From: Poa pratensis
Lineage: Eukaryota > Streptophyta > Magnoliopsida > Poales > Poaceae
DNA: 64,000 nucleotides
Assembly: GCA_947311845.1 (NCBI GenBank)
Contig: CAMZMU010000069.1
Span: 14,030,891 to 14,094,890 of the forward strand
Direction of reading: 5' to 3'
Below the pieces are notes generated by a model. It saw only the letters and a list, made by a program, of their open reading frames with translations. It was not told where the DNA came from and made no database searches. Positions 43,860 through 55,140 of this stretch are shown here, in pieces (positions within the stretch are counted from its first letter, which is position 1; each line of letters starts with the position of its first letter). A program made the position numbers and the translations under genes.

Positions 43860-45357
43860 TTAGTATCTGTGGTGCAGCTTCTCCTGCTCCTTGTAGTACA
43901 TCGCATATCTGCACGACCACATCAAAACAAATCAAGAATGTCAAATGTTTGACATGTGCAAGTCATTTAACTACTCAAATAGTAGTAGATGGGATTTTAA
44001 TAGTTAAAAACATGCAAGCCACTGGTACATCGTAAAAAAAGGAAAGAATCTACAAGAATACCAAATGTGCTGCCTGCTTATTGATAATGAGGTTTAAGAG
44101 TCCAAACTAATGAAGGTACGTGTTGTCAAAAGTCACATCTCCAAATGAGGATTTCTTACTGAAACATGTATATTACTACATGAAAGGACAAGAAAGATAG
44201 TTGTGAGTTCTAACCAAAGAGCAGAACCCAAACTCATAATACTCTATAAAAGCTTATGATCCATGTGGGCAAAAATCAAAACCGAAAGGATTTTTATGCG
44301 CCTTTCAAGCATGAACTGAACGTCCGAAGCCATGATCCACATGGGCAAAGGTTAAACATGCCCTACCTTAATGAACCTTATGCAAATCAAAGAGAATGTT
44401 TTGATTTAAATCTCTGCAATCCTTGCCAAAACATTATGCTCTGTGATTATACATATAATATACTAGAGTAGCCGGCAAACTATAGTAGGATTATCCATGG
44501 ACACTGTGAAGACTAATCAAGAACCCTAACTTCATCTGAAGGGGCTTCAACAAGATAACTGGAAAATCCCATCCACCTCCCATTTTTTTACTCATGCACC
44601 ATATAACCAACAAGATAAAGTATCATGTGGCCATACCGGCACCAGCACACCAAAGACCAAAGAGATTGACAAACAATATCGAAGGACTGAAGGGTACCCC
44701 ACGTCAGATGTATATCTCCTTGATACATAAACAAAATGGTACTAGTAACCTAGGTCTAACTTCCCTTGTCAATTCTATCTCCACAAAAACTTCCTGCAGA
44801 AATCGATTGCATTGAACCAACTATAGGTCCAGATTCCCTCTAATTTCAGACCCCATTTTTCAAGGGGAAAAACCCATGCTTACACAAACGAATTGCATTG
44901 AATTATCCCGGTCTAAATTTAATTTCAATACCCATTTTTTCGAAAACAGTGTCTACCTTATCCGGTCAACGTAGCGCATACACGATATTACATCAGATGG
45001 TTCTAGAAGTAATCCGACATATAACACATCAAATCAGCGCGACGGTTCTAACGAAATCGGATAATCGATCGAACCCCCAACCGGATCTGGCAGGAAACCG
45101 CAGCCACAGGCGAAAAGCGCGACCCTAGATCCCCGCGACGCGGCGCGACGGGATGGTTCCTGGGAGAGGAGGGAGGGGGGAACGTACTGGTAGGTGCCGA
45201 TGACGGGGGTGAGGAGGAGCGTGGCGGAGATCCAGTTCTCGGACACCTTGTGGTGGATCTTGGTGGTGATGTCCTTCCACAGCCCCGGCATCACCTGCTG
45301 CTGGAACGGCGACAGCGCGTACACCACCGCCTTCATGCGCACCGGTACCTTGCCCAT
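43860..45357 (-). CDS. QCR8: Cytochrome b-c1 complex subunit 8 (QCR8), 2 exons
   Basis: Exon 1 is 45357-45188 and exon 2 43908-43860, joined by a 1.28-kb GT-AG intron that splits the Gln codon of TYQYAMYYKEQEK. The product is 72 aa, exactly the size of plant QCR8. It begins MGKVPVRMKAVVYALSPFQQ and contains KIHHKVSENWISATLLL, a single transmembrane helix (about 43-60, ATLLLTPVIGTYQYAMYY), and a short basic C-terminus. QCR8 is a small subunit of mitochondrial complex III near the quinone site, contacting cytochrome b. A TATATA box lies about 114 bp upstream of the ATG on this strand. No lesion is seen. It is the only clear respiratory gene in the window. Confidence 0.93.
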
Positions 45358-45470
45358 CCTTCGCCTCGCCGCTTCTCCTTCCTCCTCGGGGTGGTTGCTC
45401 CGGCTCCGATCACCTCACGACGACGATGGTGGTGGCTTCTGGATCGTTCGTTCCACGTCTTAGGGTTCCG

Positions 45471-45476
45471 TATATA
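45471..45476 (-). promoter_or_regulatory. TATA box of the QCR8 gene (putative)
   Basis: TATATA (same on both strands) lies 114 bp before the QCR8 ATG, in a C/T-rich leader context. Confidence 0.5.
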
Positions 45477-45480
45477 GGTG

Positions 45481-47170
45481 AGGTGCGGTTGGGCCCGAGC
45501 CATTTACAGGCAATATCTATCAGTGTACGATACAGGCCCGGCCCAATTCTTTCAAATGGTTTAGACTCACATGTCTTTTTTTAAACTGTACATTCACATG
45601 TGAGTGAAAATGAACTGTGATGTATAAAAAAACTCAAGTGCGCCTCCCTTCAGCGGCATATTGCTGTTTTTCTTTGTAATCTCATTTATTGGTTTATGAT
45701 TTCCTCTAAATTTTAAAAATACGATATACCCTCCTAAAGTATCGAATGAATCTGAATTTTTTGCTTATATATTTTTGGACAGTGTTGAGCATACGCTGGG
45801 GGTTTTGGGAAAAAAAATCACCGCCTCCCCCATTGTCGAATGTCATAAAGTTTAAAATCGCATCTATCCGATCGTTGCAGCATACCCCCATCCAGAGTAG
45901 AAAAAGAATTGTGATATTGTACATCATTGCAACAATTTATTTCGCCATAGGTAAAAAAATATACAAAAAACATGACGGCATTTTGAAAACACCTATGCAA
46001 TAGAAAAAAATAAGAGCATGCAGCAAACTCCTCACTGGGCGTAGCAAATATTCATCCGTCGCAGCAAATCTACGGAAATAATCAAGACATGTATGCAGAT
46101 TGGTAGGACAGCAGCTGCTCACGGAAATATTTGCATCATTGAATCAACATTAGCATCAAACTCCCAAAATCGTTGCAGCATCCTCACTCGTGTATTCAAA
46201 GCAAAGGGCGTACAAGTTTGAAGCATTTACTAAACACTCATGCATTGTCGAAAAATCAACAAAAACTGATTTTGCGATGGAGCACCGACGTCGCCGGACC
46301 GGACTCGCCAGCGTCGAATTTGGCTTGCCGAAGCCCCGTCGACGCGAGATCTGGTTAGCATGGACTCATCCCGCTTAGACCATGTGCCTTCCGGTACTCG
46401 GCATGAAAGTTCCGTCTCGATTTTCGAGCTCAGTTTTATCCATGGCTTAAGATGAGAGGAGGGAGATGGTGGAGGCAACGCTCGGTCCAGCGACATGTGG
46501 AGACAATTCTTGGCTCATGGAGCGTGTGGGCTTATGGAGCAGGTGGAGTGAAGAGGAGGATATCCTCCAGATGATTTTGAAAGCTTTACCTATATTACTA
46601 GGTGAAATTGGCGCGCTTTGCCGCGCCCGATTAGAGTTATTGGGGTGTGTTTGTTTCCTTTCGTAGTTTTGTAAAAATTGGTCAAATTGCTCGAACTATT
46701 AGAAATGGTTGAAATGTTCAAATATGTTTGTATTTTGCCATAAGTAGTTAGCATTTATTTTTCTGAGCATTTTGATATAATATTCATATTTTTCTGATGG
46801 GCAGATTTAAAGGTATTGATTTTACAATATTAAGCATTTTCTGGAAATTGTTTAATTAAACTGGTCCCACCTGTCAGAAATTTAACAATTTGTAAAAATA
46901 TTTTCGAAAAGAATAAAATTCTGACAGGTCGGGCCCAGTGTGATGTCGTGGTGACGTTAGCGATGGCCGGAACTGCCCTGCCGAGCACGGACGCGTCGCA
47001 TCCGCGCGAGCCGGGACGCGCGGCTGGGCGTGTCGGACGCGCGTGGACGCGGGCTACCCGCAGGTGGCGGCGCCGCTGCATTTCGGACACCGGAGCGTCG
47101 CCGACGGCGACCAAACACGTCGGCCGGAGCAACCAAAGCGAGAGGAAGCGGGAAAGAGGTCCTGGAGGAC
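45481..47170. other. Intergenic DNA with transposon debris
   Basis: 46010-46250 repeats GTTGCAGCA/CGTAGCAAA phrases on both strands, a motif common in dispersed grass repeats. A phrase ATTACTAGGTGAAATTGGCGCGCTTTGCCGCGCC at 46597 resembles the start of the 38.7-kb repeat. 46930-47160 is GC-rich, with open frames of random composition. No gene is supported. Confidence 0.4.
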
Positions 47171-47229
47171 CGGGGTGACGAGGTTATACTCTGCGGTACC
47201 CCAGCGTAAAGGTAGCTGGTGCACGTGAT

Positions 47230-47640
47230 GATCAAAGAAGCCGAAGGATTAATCGAACCCCACGAAGGAAGGCCCAAGACGAAGAGTGTTTTCCAAGTTA
47301 GATCAAGTTATGGTCGGTTAAGACTTTCCATACATGTAAACCTTGGTCGGTTATGTTTCCCGAGACCCAGCCTCCTATATAAAGGCTGGGAGGGTGATCG
47401 ATCACAGGGGGAATCCATAGCCACCAAAACCTCGGCGAGATCAGCAGCTCGTCGAACCCTTGTAACCCTCATATTCATACCATAAATACAGACAAGCAGG
47501 AAGTGGGGGTTTTACCTCACTCGAGGGCCCTGAACCTGGGTAAATCCAGCTTGTCAGCCGTCGATTCCACCGATACTACGCGTTCTCTACCACACAATCA
47601 ACCCTAGGTATAGCAACCATGGGAATTGCCGAGGGCACAC
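47230..47640 (+). repeat. Partial LTR (Gypsy-like)
   Basis: The sequence has LTR anatomy: TATA (CCTATATAAAGGCTGGGAGG, 47372-47391), then a transcribed region with a CATAAATACA-type signal (47481-47490), then a phrase (GGGGGTTTTACCTCACTCGAG, GGCCCTGAACCTGGGTAAA) of the kind seen near R/U5 in Triticeae Gypsy LTRs. I did not find matched TG/CA ends or a target duplication, so the piece is truncated. Family not assigned. Confidence 0.5.
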
Positions 47641-48317
47641 CTCGACACGGGGACTCACCATGGAGCTCGAGGAGGTGTTGAATCGTCGAGGCGAGGTCGA
47701 GGACGGCCGGAATGAAGCTCGCCGGCGGCGGACGGAGGCGGAAGGGAACGGCGAAATTCGTCGGGCTCCTGGCTTCCCAGCAAGCACGAGTCGACCAGGA
47801 GGGAGAGGGAAGCAGGGCGAAGCTCTAGGAGGCCTCGGTTCGTCGTGGGGAGGCCGGAGACGGCGGCGCCGCGGCGGCGGCCGTACGGCTAGGGTTACGT
47901 CGTCTTGAAGATGAAATGCGTTTTTGCAGAAAGGTACCTGAGTTTTCCAAAAGTTGCAAATAAGTCCTTGTGGGTACTGTAGATTACTGTAGAAATCTAT
48001 AGTAACGGTGGGGCCAGGAGCGAGGAGAGCGGGCGAATTGCTCCGTCTTTCATATATAGTACTGATTTTCGTGGAATGATAGTGAGTAGTCACTTTTCCA
48101 CTAACAGACATTATGTCAACCAAAAAGAATATGGACGTGCTAACACCATGTTATCAAAACTAAAGAAGGTCTGAATATGGATGACAAAAGTTTAGGAGTT
48201 GAGTGGTGTCTGTGTGTCTATGGCCTAGTGTGCCGGTGATATGCACATGACTGCGCGTGCACATTCCAGAAGGAATCAAGATGGTGCAGATCAGATCGGT
48301 GATTATGACATTGTTCA
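47641..48317. other. Intergenic DNA
   Basis: 47660-47908 is a GC-rich stretch whose open frames have random composition. 47910-48060 may continue the LTR debris. No gene is supported. Confidence 0.35.
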
Positions 48318-49658
48318 GACCATCTCCACCCGCGGCGCCCAAAGGTCTTCCGGACGAGCCATTTGGGCGCCCTCCGGACATAATGTTTCTATAGGGTGTG
48401 CATGTTCCCACTCGGAGACCCTAAATTGTGTCCGGATACTTTGCTATTAGCGAAAAACAATTCCACAAACACCTTGTAGGCTGGCGGTGGAGCTGGAGCA
48501 CAGAGTTGATCATGAGGCCTCGCCGGGCGCGACCTCGTCGAGGCTGGACCTGGCGACCTCCAGGACCTACGAAGTTGTTGCTGCTACATCCCGGCGGTCG
48601 AAGGCCGCGGAGCTGCTGCTGAGATGGCGGGGCGGCGACCTCCATGACCTCCGCTCCGCGGCCTGGTGCACGCCACGGCCGGGGAGCATGCGCGGTGCCA
48701 AGCACTTGCTGCTGGGCCTGATCCGCCATCATGGTCACGTCGTTGAGCCCCGCGGTGCCGGGAGGAGCGCCGAGGGGTAGGTGCGGGTATCGGCCGGCGC
48801 GACGGGCAGCACTCGGGCGACGGCGACGAACCCGGGTGTCGAACAGAAGCTCTGGCAGGTCGCGGCGTAGTCCTCCACCACGACTGCTGATAGACTCCGG
48901 GCTCAGCTCGTACCAGATGCTGCTGCACGTGTTACCGACCTATGCAGCGCGGCGCGGGAGGCCTCCAGGTCGGTGTCGTGGAGCCCCAGGTTGCTCAGCA
49001 CGAGGTCGCGGCTGATGGACAGGCCATTGATCTGCCGCTCGTCCTCCTCCTGGTACACGGACCGGAAGCTACGGTCGTCGGCGCCCTTGTGAGTGTGCAC
49101 CACGTGCTACAACTTTTCTTCATTCGTGGCCTCACCAACGCCGATGCCTGCGTCGGTGCGCGCCTCGGCTAGAAGGTTGCCGCGCGCTCTGCGTCGGCGT
49201 GCGCGATGTCGTCGGCATCGACCTCGCCCCGGCGCCGCCGCTCGTCCGCCGGTCAGGGACCTGCTCAGCCTCGTCCTCTTCCGTCAGTGTGGGACCTTCT
49301 CGGACTCGTCCACGGCCTGCTCGTCCTCTTCCACTGGTCGGCCATGGCACGAGTGGAGGTCGTGGTCGCTAGATGAGAAGATAGAGGAGAGAGAAATTTC
49401 TGACAGGAGAAAGGAGAGATGATGGGGAGAGAGCAGAGGTACGTGGCAGCCGATGAGTGGGTCATGCGGAAGAAATTTTGTGTCCGAGGCCGCCCAAGGC
49501 CTCCCTATGCGAAGGGCTTCATGTGGCGCTGCCGGACAGAAAAGTGGACGATTCCGAACAAAATTTGCTTTTGGGCGTCGCGAGTGAGAGCAAAAATTGG
49601 TCCGGCACATCCCAAAGGCCTTTGGGCTGCCATTTGGACGCCCTGAGTGGAGATGCTC
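48318..49658. mobile_element. Non-autonomous DNA transposon with GC-rich cargo (Harbinger-like)
   Basis: The left end GACCATCTCCACCCGCGGCG pairs with the reverse complement of the right end (GAGCATCTCCACTC...). Both ends continue with related GCCCAAAGG and CCAAATGG phrases. The 3-bp TCA flanks both sides (48315-48317, 49659-49661), fitting the TNA duplications of PIF/Harbinger. The interior (48490-49370) is very GC-rich with open frames on both strands but no transposase. It may be captured host DNA. The superfamily is tentative. Confidence 0.5.
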
Positions 49659-49801
49659 TCATAGGTGACGAAAATATAAAACATTTCTACCAAAACCTCA
49701 CGGAGAGGTTTCTTATTTGCATTTATTGCTGTTGCAGTCAACCATCTACAGCTTCATGGACCGGAGCCCTGAACAACGCCACACACCGGGTTTTGTATGC
49801 T

Positions 49802-52800
49802 CTAAGCTGGACCGGACCTGAGCGCATAATCAAGATCAGCTATGAGGTCTTCTACATCCTCAATGCCGACCGATATCCGGACTAGATCATCAGTCAACCC
49901 ACGCTCCTCGCGAACTGCAGATGGGATGCTCGCGTGCGACATGAAGCAGGGTAAACTTATGAGCGACTTCACGCTTCCTGAATCAGACATGTAGACTGGG
50001 TTAGCAAGGATGGGTAAAATCTCACAAAACTCTAGAAGAAGTCAGCACAGAATTTGGTCAGAAAATGACAAGCACTTCTTTTTATGGATCGGTTTTGTTA
50101 AGGCTTTCTGATTTGAGTATTTTGGGACATAACATGAATATAGAAGTAAGGTGGTTTCTGAAAGGAGGCTGCGGCAGATATATGATGACGGCAAAGGAAG
50201 ATAAAAATATAAGTTATCCGAACACTCACCGAAGCTAACTGTTACGCTGAAGTACTTTGTTGTCTCGACAACGTGCTTGGAAAGAGACAGCGAACCAGTT
50301 AGGAAACTGAGAACAGATCCTGCTCCCTTTGCCTGCAAAGATAACAAAATGAGAGAAATGTTGCAACCAAACTGCTTAGAAAGTGTCCTGAAAGATCTGA
50401 AGGCTGAGGGCCCGATGCCAAGTAAATGATAACTTAAGCTATTTAATGCAGGAAACTTGAAAATCGAGAAGCACCTGTGAGTAGTGTAAAGATCGGCCTG
50501 GATGATCAGGAAGTCCAGCATAGTTCACTTGCTTGACCCTTGGATGAGAAGCTAGGAATTCAGCAATCTTTTGGGCATTATCCTACAAACAGCAAACTAA
50601 TCATTAGCCTTGTCAGAAAAATGAGTACAAATACTGAATCTCTGTTACGAATGAAATGAATCAAACCAATACAAAGTTAGTAGCAACGTCTTATGAAGCT
50701 CTCCAAAATACAAGTTATTGAACTAAATTTACAGCAAAGTATCACCTGTTGCTTCTCCACCCGAAGAGCCATGGTTTTGATTCCTCTCAAGCAAAGCCAG
50801 CAATCAAAAGGTGCCAAACCTGATCCTTCAGCATTTTGCAGAAATGCAATTTCCTTAGCCAAGCTGTTAGCAGTTGGAAGAAGTATTACTCCGAGAGTTC
50901 CAGAGCTATTTTAACTAAAGCAAATCTACGCTCAATGGATTTGAAGGAGTATATAGAGCTATATTCCATAGGAAACGGAGGCCAGCTGCTAAGACATCGC
51001 ATAGTAATTTACAGGGAAAATGTACTACAGGGTTTATTTCAAGGTGATAAGGGTACCACCTTACCAAGGAGGCAAGGAGTAGTGTTCGCCAGGAGATACA
51101 GACAGGTAACTATGAGTAATAATAAACATACACACAGCAAACTCAACTGAGGGTAAAAATCCAGTGTGATCATTAGTTACAGGGGAGGGCGGTAAAACAG
51201 ACCTTTCACCCTTTACTGCAAGAATTCCAGCCATAAGATCACTATGCCCGGCTATAAATTTGGTAGCTGAGTGCATCACAATATCTGCACATAAAACAAT
51301 AGATTGCCGTGAAGTACACTAAATAGAGTGAGATGGAATGATGCTATATTTTTTTAAGTAAACACATGAATTTATACCTGCTCCAAGTTCTATAGGCCGG
51401 GAAAGCACTGGAGACATGATGCTGTTGTCCACCAAAACAAGAGCATCATGAGAATGAGCTATCTCTGAGATTTTCTGTAAAGTACAGAAAACACTGCTTA
51501 GATAGCATATTATCTATATCTGGATAAATCAAATCTTCAATACATTTCATGGTCAGTGACATGCATATATCAACAGTACTACCTTTATATCAGTAATTTG
51601 TTGACGAGGATTAGTAGGACTTTCAAGCCAAACCAATTTAGTCAAGGGTCCAATTGCAGAAGCCACCTCACTAATTTTGGTTGTATCCACTCGTCTATCA
51701 CGCCACAATACATATGATACTTGTAAGTGAGCGGCAAAAAAACAGCGAGAGAATCATTCTACAAAAACAACATAGAACTAACTTGACTACAACTCCATAT
51801 CTTGGGACGACTTGTGAAAGCAGGCGATCAGAGCCACCATATATGTCCTCTCCGGCAACTATTTCTTGTCCTGAGAGTTATGCAATTGGCAAATGGGTTC
51901 ATAAACACATATGACAGTAAGCGTGAGACATGAGAGTGAACAAATAAAATGAGGTATTTACCAGACTGGAGGAGGTGTGTTACTGCAGCTAGTGCTGCCA
52001 TCCCACTGGTGAAGCAGAAGGCTTGATCTGCCGTCTCGAGCTTAGCCATAAGGCTGAAAGTGTGCCCAAATTTATCAATGCCAGTAAATATATATATATT
52101 TACAATCCACATGGTGAACAGAACAAGCAGTCGGAGTGAGACTAACCTCTGAAGAACATCACGAGTAGGGTTGCCACTTCTAGTATAATCATAAGGTCCA
52201 TTGACAGTTGCTGAAGGCTGGAAAATAACATTGAGGACTAAGCTACTAGAAATCAAGAGAAGGGAAGTAAAAAAAGTGCAAACCATGAGCCACCCTAAAC
52301 TTACAAGGCTTACACTATAGTTCCTCACAGCCAAAGAACAACAAATATTCACAAAGAAAAAGGAGTGCTGATATCTGCACAACGCTTATCCTACTACAAT
52401 TCCTGTATACTACCTCCGATCGATAATAAGTGTCGCAGTTTTGAACTGGAGTAGCTCAAAACTGGAGACACTTATTTTGGATCAGAGGGAGTAGAGAAGT
52501 TAGAGGAACAACAACTTAATCTATTATTGGGGGCCTTAGGCCCATATGGCCATATATATAAAAATACAAGTACAGGTATGAGATAGGGTATGAAGCGGAA
52601 ATAAGAAATACACAGAGTCCTACTACAACACAACTATCTCTCTAATAAGATAGACATCCTGAACAACCCACATAACTAATTTATTCCCATACCAAGGAAA
52701 ATGTAACAAGTTCATTCAATAATCATATCATAGTACTGTTTGCGGGACAAAAATTCAAATGGCATAATTAAATAAAGATGTGATGAATTACTGCAACTAG

Positions 52801-53443
52801 AAAACTTGGTTTGTCAAACTACATTTTCAGTAACATTGTATATGGTGAGCAATATTTAAGCACAGCATCTTCTAGGCCACTATATTTTTTCAGACTTTGG
52901 CAGGATTGAGATACTCCATGTCTTTTAAATTGACATGCAACTAAACTCGTATAATCTCAATTGGTTGGCGGTGGTACAAATACCATGAGAAGTAGGAAGT
53001 AACAAACCATGTGCATCCAGAAAGAAATCAGGGTGCATTGATAAACCATCCAAGGAATTAGGGTTTTTCTGGTTTCTAGTATCTTGCTACCATCTGTATG
53101 TAACTCCAATTACCTGCTTGAACGTCGCCGTCTGGTACAGCGGCGTGCTGAGAGCCCCATACTTGTCGAACGAATTCTCGAAGGTGGTCAGTATCGTCGC
53201 CACGCTCGGCTCCTTCCTCTCCAAACCTACATCCAAAAGGCAAACATTACATACACGCAATTCCACCAGAACCAGCACAAATTCCCATCTTAGAAATTAC
53301 TGAAACCCCACGAACCCACCATCATCCGCGGATTGGACGGCCCCAAGCGCCTCCACGGATACTGCGGACGCGCTCAAATCGCGGTCGGAGTCGCCGGAGG
53401 GTCCGGCGATGGCCGCCAGGCCCTTCGGCGGGGCCGCTGCCAT
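49802..53443 (-). CDS. Cystathionine beta-lyase, plastid type (PLP enzyme), 12 exons
   Basis: Exons: 53443-53320, 53226-53114, 52217-52147, 52053-51962, 51870-51783, 51694-51583, 51474-51378, 51284-51203, 50863-50746, 50582-50475, 50332-50230, 49977-49802. Every junction is GT-AG, every phase agrees, and the sum is 1284 nt (427 aa from the ATG at 53443). Cys/Met-metabolism PLP domain: [62 protein letters not shown], the Schiff-base Lys241 in [25 protein letters not shown], and C-terminal [16 protein letters not shown]. The enzyme cleaves cystathionine to homocysteine, pyruvate and ammonia in plastid methionine synthesis. The start at 53443 lacks most of a transit peptide; a transit-like frame from the ATG at 53592 is out of register (see findings). 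A short Stowaway MITE sits in the intron between exons 2 and 3. Confidence 0.92.
52410..52491. mobile_element. 82-bp Stowaway MITE in a cystathionine beta-lyase intron
   Basis: Left CTACCTCCGATCGATAATAAG, right ACTTATTTTGGATCAGAGGGAG, TA at 52408-52409 and 52492-52493. The centre contains a short inverted AGTTTTGAACTGGAGTAGC segment. It lies in the large intron between exons 2 and 3. Confidence 0.9.
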
Positions 53444-53592
53444 CCGATGGGAGAGCGTGAGGCGCCGGAAGGCGAGGCGGGGGGTTCGGGAAGGGGTGGG
53501 GCTAGAGTATGAGCATGGGAGCGAGGGGTCGGGTTGGAGGGGAGGAGGAAGAGACGGGCGGCAGGGGTCGTGGCGGCGGCGGCGGCGGCCAT
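53444..53592 (-). pseudogene. Candidate transit-peptide coding segment, frameshifted
   Basis: From the ATG at 53592 a frame starts MAAAAAATTPAARLFLLPS, typical of a chloroplast transit peptide, but it runs into TGA before the enzyme begins. The enzyme frame, read upstream of its Met at 53443, gives [15 protein letters not shown], also transit-like. A single missing base in the C-run near 53478-53483 would join them. Confidence 0.55.
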
Positions 53593-54651
53593 GATTAGCG
53601 GGAGCTTGTTTGATAGCGAGCTGGTGGTATTTTGCGCGGCGTCAGGCCGCGCCTCTTTGCTGAAGCGGTGTAGCGCTGACTCGATGGCGCGTGTAAGAGG
53701 GCATCGACATGTGCCTGGACGTGTAGATTTCTGACTTGTCGGCCTATCCTATGTAATTGAATTAAAACAATCTGTGAATGGAAATTCCTCTTTTACATTT
53801 TGAAACGGTCAAAAATAAATAACTTCTGAATGCACAGATCTGTAAAATTGGGTTCTTTTCCCATGAAGTATGCACAAATATATATCTCATCAAGTTGTAT
53901 AGCAATCAGAAGTTGATCAGAACCAGTTATTGCGCTCAACAAAGCAAGTAGCTTAAGCACATTTCTTTCACGGGGGAAATTAGGCATGTCTCTTTTGTAG
54001 TAGGAAATTCTCGACAATTAAGTAACACTACAATTGAGTAACGGTATAATTATATGGAAGTATAAAAATGTTTACAGTACCATAAAAAACCCGCTAAAAG
54101 TGAAGCAAACATGGGTGTACATATAAGTACACATAAACCATCGAGCTAAAAACTGTCCAGGTGTGTCTCCTAGCTGAAGAGGCAAGGAAAACTGAAATTT
54201 TGTCATTTGCACATGCCACCACGAACCAGGAAGACCATATGAGCAAATATGAAAATTTAAAAGTTAAAGAAACAACAAAAGACTGTAAAACTGCTTGCCC
54301 TTCGTACCTAAGTAAAATATTGGCGTACAGATGTTTCGTAAAGCTTAAAATTTAAATAGAGGCTAGTTCATGGAAGCAAACAAAAAAATAGAAGCTGGCG
54401 TCTCACTTATAAAATCATAAACGGTGAAATATGGGTTATTAACAGGAAGGCTCATTAGGCCGTCTTATCCACATAAACAGAAACAGTTATTGAACCCAAG
54501 GGTTCAATCAGCCAAAACAATTTACAACGAAGAGACAGCCCTGACTCACTCCAGTGACACAACTCGTGTTTGCAGACAACGCAAGCACAATTCACTTGTA
54601 ACAAAGTTTACACCGACAACAAAAGTAGGTGCCAAATGTATTCCGTGAGGT
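53593..54651. other. Intergenic DNA between cystathionine beta-lyase and the Helitron
   Basis: 53593-53740 is the GC-rich 5' flank of the cystathionine beta-lyase gene. 53750-54650 is AT-rich, without a gene signature. Part of it may belong to the 3' region of the Helitron, whose terminal hairpin and CTRR end I could not locate with confidence. Confidence 0.4.
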
Positions 54652-54991
54652 AGCATGGGTCGGCATAATTTGTTCGTAGCAGAGGTCTGTACTGACGGCA
54701 AAAGAAGATAGCAGCCATATTCTCTGGAAAAACACGTGGAACAAATCAGCATCATTAGATAAGCTTGGGAAGAGTGGTGCATAAGGGGTTGTAAATAGAC
54801 CATGTTGTACCTAACCTGGAAAGCATGGATCAGCATAATTTGTTTGTAGCAGTGCTCTGTACTGACGGCAAAAGAAGATAGTGGCCATATTCTTTGAGAA
54901 AGCATGTGGAACAAATCAGTACTATTAGGTAAGCTCAGCATGAGCGATGCATAAGGGACTGTAAATAAACTATGTTGTAGCCAACCTGCAA
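54652..54991. repeat. Tandem duplication, 2 x 170 bp
   Basis: 54652-54821 and 54822-54991 align along their length: AGCATGG.TC.GCATAATTTG, CTGTACTGACGGCAAAAGAA, GCCATATTCT, GTGGAACAAATCAG and GTTGTA.C.AACCTG. Divergence is moderate. The pair lies just downstream of the Helitron helicase stop codon. Confidence 0.9.
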
Positions 54992-55140
54992 GAAATGTAT
55001 AGTAAATTAGCCATAGCTTAGCAGTTCAATTGAAAATAGGAACACGATTAACTAACAACGTTCACCATGTCAGAAAAATCTGTAATATACTACTAAACTC
55101 ATCTGAAACTTACCAGGTAGTGATGTTTGAGGAACATGTT

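Noticed and set aside
49132..49465. Minus-strand frame starting MADQWKRTSRPW in the GC-rich transposon interior
   Set aside because: It stops quickly, its neighbours are in other frames, and its composition is that of random GC-rich DNA.
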